64,000 bases of DNA from Tetrapyrgos nigripes (taxonomy: Eukaryota; Basidiomycota; Agaricomycetes; Agaricales; Campanellaceae). Of the stretch, positions 22,415-35,209 are shown piece after piece. The notes beneath the pieces were generated by a model, which saw only the letters and a program-made list of their open reading frames with translations, had not been told where the DNA came from and searched no databases. Location of the stretch: NCBI GenBank assembly GCA_013368315.1, contig JAACJM010000025.1:620001-684000 (forward strand). The letters are read 5' to 3'. A program made the translations under genes and the position numbers. Each line of letters opens with the position of its first letter. Position 1 is the stretch's first letter.

Positions 22415-25400
22415 ATGCATCCCAGTGCATTATTAACGCGTCTTCTAATCTCACTTCTCTTCATTGCCAGTTTTGCCTCGTCGCAGAACCTGCCGCAGAA
22501 TCTACCACGAGGTTCTTTCCAATCCCCAAAAACCGGTGTAAAATGGAGATACTGGATCGAAGATGCTGATGTTGACCCCGATACCCTACGCTTCGATGTC
22601 TCTGAAATGGCTCGTCTTGGTTCTTCTGGCTTTGAATTGCTCAGGTATGTTATTTTGGCCTTGGTTCTTCAGATTTCTGACTCTCTTCATAGCTACCAAT
22701 CCTACGGCGATATTGAAGCCGCCCGTGGAGACGTCGTTGTTGATCCTGCGGATTTCGCCTTCGGCTCTGACCGTTTCGTTACCGTCTCAGCGACCTTGGT
22801 TCAGGCAGCGATGGAAAATAACATTACTATTGACTTCTCACTTGGCCCAGACCAAGGTGCAGGCGTTCCCGTCTTTCCTGACGATGTGGACATGGAAGGA
22901 ATGAATACCGAGATGGTCTTTGGCACTCATTTTATTCAACCTGGAGATTCCTTTAACGGTCCACTCCCTTCTCCGATCATCGTCCCATTCGTCGACTTCC
23001 GAGGTAACGTTGCCAGTGCAAATATTACGAAGATGAGCCTCGTAGGCGTCATCGGGGCTGAACTTGCTAGCGGTGCAAATACCAGCGCTGCGCGTGTCTC
23101 GTTGGACTTCAACACCGTTGTCGACCTCACCGACCAGGTTCAAGGCTCAGTGGATGATGGAACTGCCTCTGTGTCCTGGACTCCTTCCTCCAACAGCACC
23201 AGTGTCCTTCTCAGTTATTTCTCTCGTCGTAATGGTTGGCCAGAAGCTAAACCAGGGTTCCATGGTGCCCAACCTGACGAGCCTGGTTCATGGGGCTCAT
23301 GGGCTGTGGACCACTTCTCCGCGAAAGGTGCCAACGTCTCTGCCAGCTTCATGCAGAACAATATTCTGAGTCAGCAAGGCATTGGTGATTTGTTGAGGCA
23401 ACCTGGAGTTGGACAGTACATGTGGGAGGATAGTATGGAGTTTCGAGCGCAGTTGTTTTGGACAGAAGGACTACCGCAGAGATTTATGGAGAGGCATGGA
23501 TACAATATCTCCATCGCATTGCCAGTGTTGCATACTCTTAGATGTGAGTCTGCAGTGCCGATTCTTCTGAGCTTGTGAAATCTTATCATTACTATCAGCA
23601 TTCCCATTCAGCAACCCAGTGATAAACAGGACTTTTGATTATGGTACTTCATTCAACTGGGGAAAATTCACAGAAGATTATCAGGACACCTTGGTACGTT
23701 TTTCGTCTTCTCACAAAGGAAAAGCAGAATTCATTTTGCTTCTCAGACCTCTCTCTACATCGACTACGTGACCGCCCTCTCAGATTTCGCTCGGTCGGTC
23801 GGTATGACTTTCTCCAATCAACCTGGGTACAACTTCCGCCTGGACGTTGCAGCATCTGCTGCCATTCCCGACACGCCGGAAATTGAGTCTCTTGGAGTAC
23901 CCACTATCGACCAAGCCAGGCAGCTTTCTGGAGGAGTCCATCTAGGCAATCATACGTTTTTCTCCAGCGAGACTGGAGCTCGCCCCGGTGAAGCCAATGC
24001 GCTCAGAATGATAGAGCTCTTGGAAGATGCAAAGACTCAATACGCTGGTGGGGTTAATGTTGCACTTTTGCATGGGATTCCGTACTCGGGAGATTATCCT
24101 AATACGACTTGGCCAGGCCTCACGACCTTTGGGTATGTCTTATTTGCTTTTCAATTTTAAGTTTCTGACTGGACTTCTTCTCCAGTTATCAATTTGCTGA
24201 AATGCACGGTCCGAGGCAGCCAGCTTGGAATTACTACCGTGGATACCTCGACTTTTTGGCACGTACTCAATATCTACTTCAGGCTGGTGTAGCCAAGGTG
24301 GACCTCGCTATATACCGCAAGGACTACGACATCACTTCCAACTTTCCGTTCCAAGGAACTTCGTTGATCAGCGCTGGGTACACCTACGAATATATCAGCC
24401 CAGAGAACCTCAAACTTCCTGGAGTCTCCGTCGTCGATGGACGTCTGGCACCTGCCGGTCCAGCTTACAAAGCCCTTATTCTGTCTCGAGTTCAGAACAT
24501 CACTGTGGATGCTGCGCAAAGCCTCGTCGATTTCTCTGACAACGGATTCCCCATCATTTTCGTTGGGTCAGTGCCAGATGATGTTCCGGGCTTTGAAACG
24601 GGCGATTCGCAGAAGACACAGGTGCAGAATTTGATGGATCAGCTTGTCAACAAGTCCACCGCGGCTGTCGTCGACACCGAAGACGATGTCGCCGATGCTC
24701 TGGCGCAAATGGGTGTCCTGCCTGCTGCCTCTGCGGATTCAAAGTCTCCCAATCTGTACACTGTTGTACGAGAAGTACAGGGAGATTCTGATTCAGAGAG
24801 GACGAGTCACTTCTACTTGTTCAACTCTAATGTCTCTACCAGCGGTTCTGTGCCTGGACCAATCAACTTCACTTTGACGTTGAATCCTGGCTTCAATGGA
24901 ACACCGTTCGTCTTGGATCCTTGGACTGGAGAAATCAGCCCTGTTGCCCTATACGCTGTCGATGACAACGGAACAATCGTTATTCCTTCTGTTTCCCTCG
25001 CCCCAGCACAAACCGTCTTGTTCACCGTCACGACCCTCACGTCGTTTGAGGGTGTAGCTGCTTCGTCCGCTCACTTGACAGATGCTGGCGAGGGCGTGAT
25101 TGCTGTTGCTTCATCAACTGGTGTCGAATTACGTTCTTTCCAAGACGGTGATGCAGAGCTTACTCTCTCCAACGGTTCAACGCAGACCGTCACTCTTTCG
25201 TTGAGTGGTGAGACCCCAAGGGAGTTGGATGGTTGGCAGCTTAATATCACTGCATGGACACCTCCGGCCGATTTAAGCCAGAACAAGAGCCAGCCCACTT
25301 TGGTCCCAATGGGACCTATCAATCTTACTCAAGGACTCGTTCCATGGGATCAACTTGAGGGCTTGGCAAACGTTTCCGGCGTTGGAACATATGTGACTAC

Positions 25401-25789
25401 GTTTGAATGGGACCATACTGAGGATGGTGGAGTCGGGGTGCAGTTGGACTTTGGAGAAGTTTTCCACACTATCAAGGCCTGGATTAATGGTGTCGAGATT
25501 CCGACGGCAGATCCTACGAATCCTGTTGTGGATGTATCTGATTTCGTGATGCAAGGCACCAACGCTATCCGGGTGGATGCAGCGAGTACTTTGCTCAATG
25601 TTCTTAATTCGGTGAGTGTCTTTTCATTTCTGGCGCAGGATACTTAGGACTTATGCATTACTTTAGGTCGGTTCCGCCGTTGTCACTCTCAATCAGCCGC
25701 GAAACGTCCCTCCACCAGCTAATCAGCACTATGGGCTGGTGGCCCCGGTCAGGTTGATACCATACGCACGCGCTGTGATATCTTTTTGA
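22415..25789 (+). CDS. Secreted glycoside hydrolase family 106-like protein (copy 1)
   Basis: A large secreted enzyme of the type annotated as GH106-like (alpha-L-rhamnosidase-related) or just secreted protein in fungi. The ATG at 22415 gives a signal peptide MHPSALLTRLLISLLFIASF; an earlier in-frame GTG is not needed. Near the N-terminus WRYWIEDADVDPDTLRFD and MARLGSSGFELL match the family's opening block. The centre has HGIPYSGDYPNTTWPG, MHGPRQPAWNYYRGYLDF and VAKVDLAIYRKDYD. The end has a beta-sandwich-like stretch (TFEWDHTEDGGVGVQLDFG, VVDVSDFV). Exon 1 is 22415-22644; four more introns end near 22692, 23600, 23747 and 24184, and the last exon begins near 25668. About 1,040 residues. The frame is intact. 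Compared with copy 2 it has a 30-base in-frame loss near the C-terminus. Substrate is not provable from sequence. Confidence 0.72.
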
Positions 25790-25979
25790 GTGTGCACTTC
25801 CACAGAGGGGAGATATTTGTGCGAAAACAGACCGACAGCTTTACAATTATATGTACATTAGCATCGTGAAAAGAAATCGACTTTCTGTATGTATGTGGAA
25901 CCTCAATTATAATACGCCTTCATGTTTCCAACCGGTCCGACTTCGCAAATGAGACTGAGTACTGAATCCCCATAGACAT

Positions 25980-26300
25980 GTTCAAGGTTGGCTTGAATCC
26001 CGTGTTGCAGGTCGCCGTCATTTTGATGATCCAGTGGACCATTACTTCGTCCACGTATTCTCAGTTTCCTTCGTGAAACTGAATCACCTTGTCATGACCC
26101 TCTTTGCACAAGGTGTAGAGAAAGTCTTCAGAATCACCGTCGCGGGGATCCTCCGCAATGACAAGCTCAGACATTGCAAAGGTTTCAGAGTCCCAACAAC
26201 CATTACCCTTATATAGGCAGTGAGCCCAAGTTGCTTCTTCCAAATAAGAGCAGTCAGTCAATCTCACTGTGCATGCGTACTCCGAATTGTGCAAGTGTTA
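25980..26300 (-). pseudogene. Member of the unknown small-gene family (copy D), partial
   Basis: A minus-strand frame ends with GNGCWDSETFAMSELVIAED, then PRDGDSEDFLYTLCKEGHDK and IQFHEGN before a stop, in register with copies A and B, and the following bases still resemble the VHWI..MPATCN end. This copy has the longest clean frame of the four (77 codons, 26061-26294) but its N-terminal half is different. It lies between the GH106-like gene and the transporter. Upstream plus-strand bases 26215-26440 recur at 29990-30210 and 38790-38890. Confidence 0.5.
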
Positions 26301-26513
26301 CGACAAATTTACCAGCTGAGAAGCTCATACTCTTTCTAAATCCTTTGCTATTGCTTGACCTCGTCACTGCAGTTGTGTGCTGCGTACATATCCTGATACA
26401 ATGTATTTTGCTTCAACTCAAGTTCAAAGTTCAGGCCCTCTGAGTAGCTCTTACACTCCACTCTTCCTCTTAACATTTCTCAAATTCACTGCGTGTACCT
26501 CTCAAACCTGGAT

Positions 26514-28763
26514 CTAATACGCCTTCGGCTGACCCAACCTCTTCCTCCATTTTTCCCCATAAAACATCAATGCGACGATGGGTAGGAATGTTACGACGCT
26601 GCCAGTGCAAACAGAATTCTCAATGAGGTGAGGAGTCAACCCAGGACAATATGGCTTACCACAAAAGCAAGAAAAACGTGAAAGACCATTGATATCCGAC
26701 TTTTTCGCCAAAGGGAATCCTAGAATATAACGAGAATTGAAAAAAACAGCATATATCAGAAAAGTGACATGATGGTGAAGAGGATGACGATTGTAGGTGA
26801 GCTGTACTTACGAATAAAACCCAAGTGTTAAGCCAAAGACCTGGCGGAAAAAGCTGCATGGCACCGATGTCAATCCGTGTACCATGCGGCACGCAGAAGG
26901 AGAAGACAAAAAAATGACGACACTCACTTGAAGCATTGACTAACATCGTTACTCCTCTCCCTATAACAATCACCACAGCTGTAGGAGTATAGCACTGAAG
27001 AGACGATTTGAATTCCGAAGCAAGCTATTGCTGTTCATTGGGAATTTTGAACAGGTGAGATAAGGAAGAGGTGAGGAGAGGGTCAGGGAAGGGGGGAAAT
27101 GTAAAACGCTGGAACGCACCCATGCCTATACAAGGTGCAATAAATGTCGTTTCGTAGTGTACTGTGACTCCATATCTTTGAACAGAAAAAAAAGGGGAAG
27201 AATTGAGTTAGCGGACATCAATCAGCAAGTTTTTGCCAAATCCTCACATCAACAACCCCACCGGAACCGTAATAGCTCCTGTCCAGATCCCTTGTAATCT
27301 TACTTCCGCTGGCACCATTGCCTCTTCGTCCATATCTTCTTCCCCTTCACCCACTTTCTTACCCCTTGCCCTCCTCAACGCCCTCGCCCTAGCCCTTTGC
27401 ATCATCCAATCGGTCACCGGTCCTGAAAACAGTTCGCCCAGCGAAGCACCAACGAGGAGGCTCACACCATTAGCCAAACCGTTCCTGACAGTGTCGAACC
27501 CGTAGAGGTCGGTAAAAATGGTAGCGAGAGTAAGAGCTGGTTCGATTGAGGCGAAACCATAGGTTACTGCACTGGAGGAAAGAAAAGATGAATAAGTCTA
27601 ATGAAAAAAGCACATAGCATTGACACTCACTAATACAGAGCAGGAAACGCGACCGAAGGGTATTTCAACATGCTTAGAGGCTTAATGGCGAAATCGGTGG
27701 GTTTTAGCTTCCTGGTGGGAGGCCTTTCGAGATCCCAGAACCATAAGCGGTTGAGGTAGGTATTTAGCGTGAGGGGAGGGGGTTGGTAGGACACGTAGTG
27801 TGGTTGGCCTTGTCCGGATACAGATTCCGGCTTACTGCTCTTATCCGCCATTTGCACAGCAGGCTTCTCGTCATCATCATTCGACTCGGAGGTGAGACGA
27901 TCAGATATGGCAGCATGCATTCGACTATCTCGTGGCCGGTCAAATAACGTCTCGGGCATGAGAAACAGGCAGACGACGAAGAATGCACCTATCAAGTCGT
28001 CGTCAAATTCGATGAAGATAAAAAGAGCATAAACATCTATTCACCATTCAAAATCGCTCCCGTCCAAAAACACCACCTCCATCCTCTATCCCTGGCGACA
28101 TACCCTCCAACAATAGGGGCCAAATGTGCTCCATTGGTCAACATCAACGTAAAAACACCCATTGCCTTCCCCCTTTGATGCACATAAAACAAATCTACCA
28201 CTGTCCCTGCACCCAATGCCAATGCAGCTGAAGGACCAAATCCATTTATCGCTCGTGCGAGGATGAGTGTTCCATATGATTTCGCACTGGCTGAACCTAC
28301 AGCTGAAGCGAAACCTATCAAGACAGAGATCAGGTATATCGGTCGTCTGCCGTAAATGTTGGCGAGGGGAGTGAAGAGGAGAGGACCGAGGGAGGAGGTG
28401 CCGATGGCGATTGTGGTTTGGTAGGTTCCGGTTACGTGGGCGATACCGAATTCTGCTGAAAGGGGGACGACTGCAGGATTGATGATAGCGACGTTGAGGG
28501 TTGCGAGGAAGGCGAGCATGGAGACGAGGGCGAGGATGATGTATTTGAGCCACTACCCGAAGAGAGGTTTAGTTAAAGGAAAGACAGGTAAATGATATGA
28601 AACGTACGTTGGGATAGTTCAAGGGATCATATGGAGAGGTGGTTGGTTGAGGAATGAGAGGTAGACCTGCGGGGTCGAGTTGGATAGTAGGATACCGAAG
28701 TTTGTCGAGTGCATTGCTTTCTTCAACGACTCTGGGTTCATCTTGGGCAGAATTGATGGCCAT
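26514..28763 (-). CDS. MFS transporter (copy 1), 563 aa, nine exons
   Basis: A plasma-membrane type major facilitator of the drug:H+ antiporter-like group. Exons on the minus strand are 28608-28763, 28045-28552, 27631-27988, 27248-27571, 27120-27175, 26928-27030, 26812-26853, 26660-26719 and 26514-26598, totalling 564 codons. A cytoplasmic N-terminus (LDKLRYPTIQLDPAGLPLIP) leads to TM1 (MLAFLATLNVAIINPAVVPL), the loop motif PLANIYGRRPIYL, and LGAGTVVDLFYVHQRGKAMG, all fungal MFS hallmarks. A long central loop carries SDRLTSESNDDDEKP. The second half includes LVGASLGELFSGPVTDWMM. The end reads EKWRKRLGQPKAY. Substrate unknown; its neighbours are a secreted hydrolase and a twin transporter, so sugar or aglycone export/import is only a guess. 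Confidence 0.88.
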
Positions 28764-30307
28764 TAGACGACTACCTCCAGTTCAAGAGTTCATATTTATA
28801 ACAAAGAGGTACAGAACACATGAGCGGGATGGGAAGATTCTTGGTGGATAAAGTAGCGGACAGAAGCGGTCATGAGGACACTTGCTGGGAGTCCACGGTA
28901 GGGGAATCAAATAACGTTAGTTAACCCCATTCAAAATGCGACAGTTCGTGACTTGAAGTTGAAGAGAGGCGCGATCACGTGTAGGATATCTGGAACTTCG
29001 ACTGTTTGGGTGACTGCACAGTTGAGCTGGTCGACGAATCGTGGTCCTGCTGAACTTGATATTGATTCTGGACTACCGGGTAGTCGCCAGGCTCAAAAGT
29101 GCGCGCAAGTTATATCGATGTAGGCCTCATTTTTTGTACAAATGGAGACAATACTAAGACCACATTCCCATATATGTACTATGCTGTTCTATGCATAATG
29201 CAAGTAACACAGATGGACATCACTGTATTCTCATTATCAGAGTCACCGTGCCTGCACGCCCATAATCAGTTGACTCTCCAGGTATGCTCTCACGCCGTGT
29301 TAACTGCCATGTTGAGTGCCAACGCTCTGTATTTTCATCCCCCAAGGCCTATTGTCCTTCAGAAATACTAAGATCATATCAGAAGGCCTCCAATATGCTT
29401 ACTCCTTGCTCAGGATGGCAAAATGCAAATTTTTTAACTTACTTACATTGTACTGCAATTAAGTATCTGCAGTTCAATGACACGAGGCTTTAATTGCTCC
29501 GTCATCTCCTGTGGGATCAATGTGGGATTTGTTCAAGATTTGCTGACTGAAAAATCATGGGCCAGAGCCTTGTGGCTACTGAACAGTGGAGGTATTGTAC
29601 CCTTTCTGCAACGGCGAATATCAAGGTTCCTCCATAAAAGCAGGAATATGGAAATACTGAAATGCGAAATCGCGATTCGGAGTTAGTGAAAAATGAGAGC
29701 CGGCGCGGTGGCCGACGTACTGCGCCAGTCGTTCTCTAGTAGATAAGTATATTCCTGGTGGGCCCCAGGGAATTTGGATGGCTTGCTACTAAATAAAAAT
29801 GCTAATATTCGTCGTTTCAGAATGGGTCTATTCCATAGGATACCCGGGCCAATCCCAGACAAAGGTTGATGATTGTACTATTGAATATGTTCACGCGGTC
29901 CGAAATTGTCCAGAGTCAACCTCAGAGTCAACGGCTTCAATCTGTTTTCGAACACTGTGTTACTATAAAGTTCTTCCACCTGCTGCAGCGTTCAACCAAC
30001 GTTACAGAATTTATGAGACCCGTCTTTCAAATAAGAGCAGGCAGCCAAGTTCACCGTGCATGTGCACTGTGGCATAGTCCAATTTGTGAAAGTTTTACCA
30101 CAATTTTACCAGCTGAGAAACTCATACGTCGCTTTCCAAATCCGTTACTTGACCTCGTCACTGCAGTTGCGTGCTGCATACATATCCTGATACAATGTAC
30201 TTTGTTTCAACACAAGTCCCAACTTCATGCCCTCCGAGTAGCTCTTACACATCACTATTCTTCTGAACACCTCTCAAATTCACTGCATATACCTCTCAAA
30301 CCTGAAC
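28764..30307. repeat. Spacer between the twin transporters, partly duplicated
   Basis: 29095-29250 (AAGTGCGCGCAAG, GATGTAGGCCTC, GGAGACAATACTAAGACCAC) recurs at 33667-33830, and 29990-30210 recurs in part at 26220-26440. These shared pieces show that the duplicated unit was larger than the transporter alone. No gene is supported in the rest. Confidence 0.6.
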
Positions 30308-32613
30308 CTAATACGCCTTCGGCTGACCCAACCTCTTCCTCCATTTTTCCCCATAAAACATCAATGTGACGATGGGTAGGAATGTTACGACGCTGTCAGT
30401 GCAAACAGAATTCTCAATGAGATGAGAGGAGTAAACCCAGGACAATATGGCTTACCATAAAAGCAAGAAAAACGTGAAAGACCACTGATATCCGACTTTT
30501 TCGCCAAAGGGAATCCTAGAATATAACGGAAAAGTTGAGAAAATAGCATATATCAGAAAAGTGACGTGATGGAGAAGAAGAGGGCGACTGTGAGTGAGGC
30601 GTACTTACGAATAAAATCCAAGTGTTAAGCCAAAGCCTTGGCGGAAAAAGCTGCGTGCATCGACATCAGTACGTGTACCATGCGGCACGCAGAAGAAGAC
30701 AAAAAAAAGGTGAAGACAACCACAAACGATTAACAGAATCGTCTCAACAATACCAAGTCCGACAAAAAGGACGACACTCACTTGAAACATTGACTAATAT
30801 CGTTACTCCTCTCCCTATAACAATCACCACAGCTGTAGGAGTATAACACGGAAGTGACGATTTGAATTCCGAAGCAGGCTATTGCTGTTTGGCATTGGGA
30901 AGTTGAAGGAGGTGAAGAGAGGGTCAGGGATGGGCAGAAAGGGAAACCTCTGGAACGCACTCATCCCTATACAAGGTGCAATAAATGTTGTTTTGTAGTG
31001 TACTGTGACTCCATATCTTTGAACAGAAAAGAAAGGGAAGAATTGAGGAGTTAGCGGGCATCAATCAGCAAGTTTTTACCAAATACTCACATCAACAACC
31101 CAACTGGAACCGTAATCGCTCCTGTCCAGATCCCTTGTAATCTTACTTCCGCTGGTATGGTAGCTTCTTCGTCCACATCTCCTTCTCCCTCACCCTCACC
31201 TTCACCCACATTCTTACCCCTTGCCCTCCTCAACGCCCTCGCCCTAGCCTTCTGCATCATCCAATCGGTCACCGGCCCCGAAAACAATTCCCCCAGCGAA
31301 GCACCAATGAGGAGGGTTAAACCATTAGCCAACCCGTTCCTGACAGTGTCGAACCCGTAGAGGTCGGTAAAGATGGTAGCGACAGTGAGAGCCGGTTCGA
31401 TTGAGGCGAAACCATAGGTTACTGCACTGGAAGAAAGAAAAGATGAATAAATATAAAAAAGAACACATAGCATTGTCACTCACTAATACAGAGCAGGAAA
31501 CACGACCGAAGGGTATTTCAACATGCTCAGAGGCTTAATGGCGAAATCGGTGGGTTTTAGCTTCCTGGTGAGAGGCCTTTCGAGATCCCAGAACCATAAG
31601 CGGTTGAGGTAGGTATTTAGCGTGAGGGGAGGGGGTTGGTAAGGCACGTAGTGTGGTCGGCCTTGTCCGGATATAGATACTGGCTTACTGCTCTTATCCA
31701 CCATTTGCACAGTAGGCTTCTCGTCATCGTCATTCGACTCGGAGGTGAGAGGATCAGATATGGCAGCACGCATTCGAGTATCTCGTGGCCGGTCAAATAA
31801 CGTCTCAGGCATGAGAAACAGGCAGATGACGAAGAGTATACCTACCAAGTCGTCGTCAAATTCTAGAAAGATAGTAAAACAGAGCATATAAACATCTACT
31901 CACCATTCAAAATCGCTCCCGTCCAAAAACACCACCTCCATCCTCGATCCCTGGCAACATACCCTCCAACAATAGGCGCCAAATGACCTCCATTGGTCAT
32001 CATCAACGTAAAAACACCCATTGCCTTCCCCCTTTGATGCACATAAAATAAATCTACCACTGTCCCTGCACCCAACGCCAATGGAGCTGAAGATCCGAAC
32101 CCAAGTATCGCCCGTGCGAGGATGAGTGTTCCGTATGATTTCGCACAGGCCGAACCCAAAGCGGAAGCAAAACCTATCAAGACAGAGATGAGATATATCG
32201 GTCGTCTGCCGTAAATGTTGGCGAGAGGGGTGAAGAGGAGAGGACCGAGAGCGTTGGTGCCGATGGCGATTGTGGTTTGGTAGGTTCCGGTTACGTGGGC
32301 GATACTGAATTCGGCTGAAAGGGGGACGACTGCAGGATTGATGATAGCGACATTGAGGGTTGCGGAGAAGGCGAGCAGGGAGACAAGGGCGAGGATGATG
32401 TATTTGAACCACTGCGCGAAGAAAGGTTTAGTTTGACGAAAGACAGGCTGATGACATAAAACGTACGTTGGGATAGTTTAAGGGATCATATGGAGAGGTG
32501 GTCGGTTGAGGAATGAGAGGTAGACCTGCGGAGTCGAGTTGGATAGTAGGATACCGAAGTTTGTCGAGTGTATTGCTTTCTTCGATGACTTTGGGTTCAT
32601 CTTGGGGGTTCAT
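30308..32613 (-). CDS. MFS transporter (copy 2), about 564 aa
   Basis: A tandem same-strand duplicate of copy 1 with the same nine-exon layout (32467-32613, 31904-32411, 31484-31841, 31091-31426, then five short exons to the stop at 30308). Exon 4 is 12 bases longer, extending an acidic GEGEGEGEGD run in a cytoplasmic loop. The ATG that starts copy 1 is still present at about 32645, but small insertions put it out of frame; the first in-frame ATG is MNPQDEP at 32613. That leaves an out-of-frame upstream AUG in the leader, which may reduce translation. Otherwise every splice site and the C-terminus GQPKAY are kept, so it looks functional. Confidence 0.85.
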
Positions 32614-34456
32614 ATTGGGTAGGATTATCAATGATGACCATTAGACGACTACCTCCAATGTAAGAGGTACGCTCGTATTTATAACCAAAGAGATACAGAA
32701 CACATGAGCGGGATGGGAAGATTCTTGGTGGATAGAGTAGCGGGCAGAAACGGTCATGAGGTCACTTGCTGGGAGTATACAGCAGGGGAACCCCATTCAA
32801 AATGCGACAGTTCGTGAAACATTTCGGTTCGTGTATGGCATGGAAGAGAGACGCGATCACATCTAGGTATCTGAAACTTCGGATGGCTGCACAGTTGAGC
32901 TGGCCGACGCATCCTGGTCCCGTTGAACTTGATTCTGGATCACCAGAATAGGGAGAAACTCGACCAAGAGTATAAACGGTCGAGTGACGGTCAATAAAGT
33001 CAAGGAAGAAGAAGGATACGGTCTCGTGATCAAGACGCGTGTTCCAAAGAGGGAAGTCGAAGATAGGGGCTCAGTAAGATCAAAGTCGTTATAGAAGTGA
33101 TACCATTCAAGTACACACGAGGGTCTATATACCGTAGCTACTCCGGTGCCGAGTCAAATAGAAGAATCATTGATACTAAAAGAAGAGCAAGATTTTTAAG
33201 GAACTATTGTATCGGAGCTCGAGAGAAGTCAAGTAGAAGTGAGCACACGTAGAATGAAAGAGACTATTTTGAAAACAAATTACCTTACTTGTGTCCTTAC
33301 TTATCCCATTCCCTCCAGTCTGTACACCATCAACGATAAATACAACGCAAGAGGGCACCCCCGGACCCACTACACTTGCTCAAAGTGTTGGGGGCCGGGC
33401 GAAGGATGGGATCTGACGGACTATCGGAACTGGGAGTTGGTGTCAGACGGGAAGCTAACCGGACAATAACTACTGGATGGGCAAGAAGAAGACGATGGAT
33501 CAAGTCCATGGATGGTGAATCTTCATGCGAGAACGGAAAGGTCGAAGTGATATCGATTATAGCGAAGGAAAGAAAATAGAAAGATAAAAGTTATGGAGGA
33601 AAATGAATCAAGAGATTAATTGGAGATTAATTAACGGGTGAGAAACGTAGCTCTACCACAGCAGGTTCAAAAGTGCGCGCACATTTCTACTTGTGATACC
33701 GATGTAGGCCTCTTTTTTTGGACAAACTTTGGAGACAATACTAAGACCACATTCCTATATAGCAAGTACCACAGAATCAGATGGACATCACTGTACTTAT
33801 TCTCATTGTTGATCTCATTGTCAGAGGTCACCGTGCCTGCACGCCCACAATTACCTCTACATAAGTAGTAGGTACACTGACACGAAGGGTTGACCACTGG
33901 CGTAGGTGACGTATGACCCTGCGCAATGAGTTGGCAATGGGCATCCCGCATTCAGGCTGGCGTTTAAAAGAACATAGTGTGCGGGACCCTCGAGGCAGGC
34001 TCCTGGCCGGGTTACTCCCAAGTTACTCCTCATCGCAAACAAAAAAATCAAATCGCATTCCGAGAAAAAGAATAACGCCAAAAACCCTGGCCTTCGAAAA
34101 CCTCAATCAGACAACAATCCCACAACAATCTGAGACGGAATGCAACTGCTCGTTATCGAGAATCTGTCGGAAAATCTCCAGGGCAACTTCGGATTGGTAG
34201 GCAGGCTAGAGTAAGATCGGAAAGCAAATGGTCAGAGGAAGCAACATATAAGGATATAAGCTTGAACGCCAATCAAAAATTACCACTTCATGCCCACATT
34301 CGTATACTCGTCTGTGTATGAATACACGAAAAACAAAAGGTCCAAGTTGATGTCAGTAGTAAGTACTTCCGTGCTGAGAATAAGCAGCTGAACCTTAAGG
34401 ACGGACACTCACACAAAAGGGAGATTATCTACGTTCTGATAAGCAGCTACAGCCTA
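32614..34456. other. Intergenic stretch upstream of transporter copy 2
   Basis: 32640-32830 resembles 28760-28940 (the matching upstream region of copy 1). 33660-33860 is the second copy of the spacer repeat. The rest has no gene I can support. Confidence 0.45.
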
Positions 34457-34770
34457 CAGCTTTCTCTTTACTGTCAACAACCATAGTCATCTTGGTAAAC
34501 GGCGTCTGCGCGAGTCGCTCCATGCCGTACCAATCCATGGCTAGGGCGGCAGCGTGATGACCGAGCCAGTTGGAGCTGCATATCAATTAGGATATGGGTA
34601 AGAGAGGAGAAAGAGGAACGAGGAACGAGGAAAGGAAATGCAAGATGCAGGCAGGAAGGATTAGAAACGTCTTTCTTTCTTCAAAAGAAGACAGTAAAAA
34701 CACGCGCTCGATATCAGCATCCCCCGCCCATGTCAAAATCTTCAGTCCCGAGTCTGCGAGTCTACTGAGG
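34457..34770 (-). pseudogene. C-terminal relic of a serine carboxypeptidase (S10 family)
   Basis: On the minus strand, 34706-34770 reads LSRLADSGLKILTWAGDADI and, after about 130 bases of intron ending ATATGCAG, 34457-34575 reads NWLGHHAAALAMDWYGMERL followed by AQTPFTKMTMVVD. In family S10 the catalytic Asp is in the block A-G-D-x-D followed by C-N-W-L-G, as in carboxypeptidase Y, and this matches it. The donor site is GC instead of GT, and nothing of the upstream protein is present, so it is a leftover. Confidence 0.6.
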
Positions 34771-34877
34771 TGGGGTAAAAAAAAGGCCTTCCGACCTGGA
34801 ACCGAAAGAAAAAAGATCTAGAGGTATTCTGAGCAAGTAAGCAGATTTACATAGCGTCGCTATTTGCCCACAACATA

Positions 34878-34957
34878 AAGAGCGAGCCGCCGATAAACTA
34901 AAGAGCGAGCCCAGAAAAATAATGAGCGAGCCCCGAAAGATAAAGGGCGAGCCCATG
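34878..34957. repeat. Short tandem repeat, unit about 22 bp
   Basis: Four imperfect units, each with GAGCGAGCC (last unit GGCGAGCCC) and an A/T-rich half between them. Confidence 0.7.
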
Positions 34958-35209
34958 GACGGAGCCGGGAGAAGCTGATGAATTGCCACATAAGGGAATC
35001 TCTTTTGCTTCCGACCTCTATCACGTCCGACGGTTTTCTCGACCCAGCCTCTCAACAATCCCATCTATTTTCCGTAAACCAGCGAAGCTCCTCAGCTCAT
35101 TCACACGATGTTTCTTCCCCTTTCGCCTGGACAGGTAACATGACAATGAAGAATCTGCATAAAATCCCTTCGAAGGTGAGGACGACTCCATCTAGTGCAC
35201 CGAACAAGA

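Noticed and set aside
34878..34957. GAGCGAGCC repeats as a CRISPR-like array
   Set aside because: Units are adjacent without spacers, and the genome is eukaryotic.
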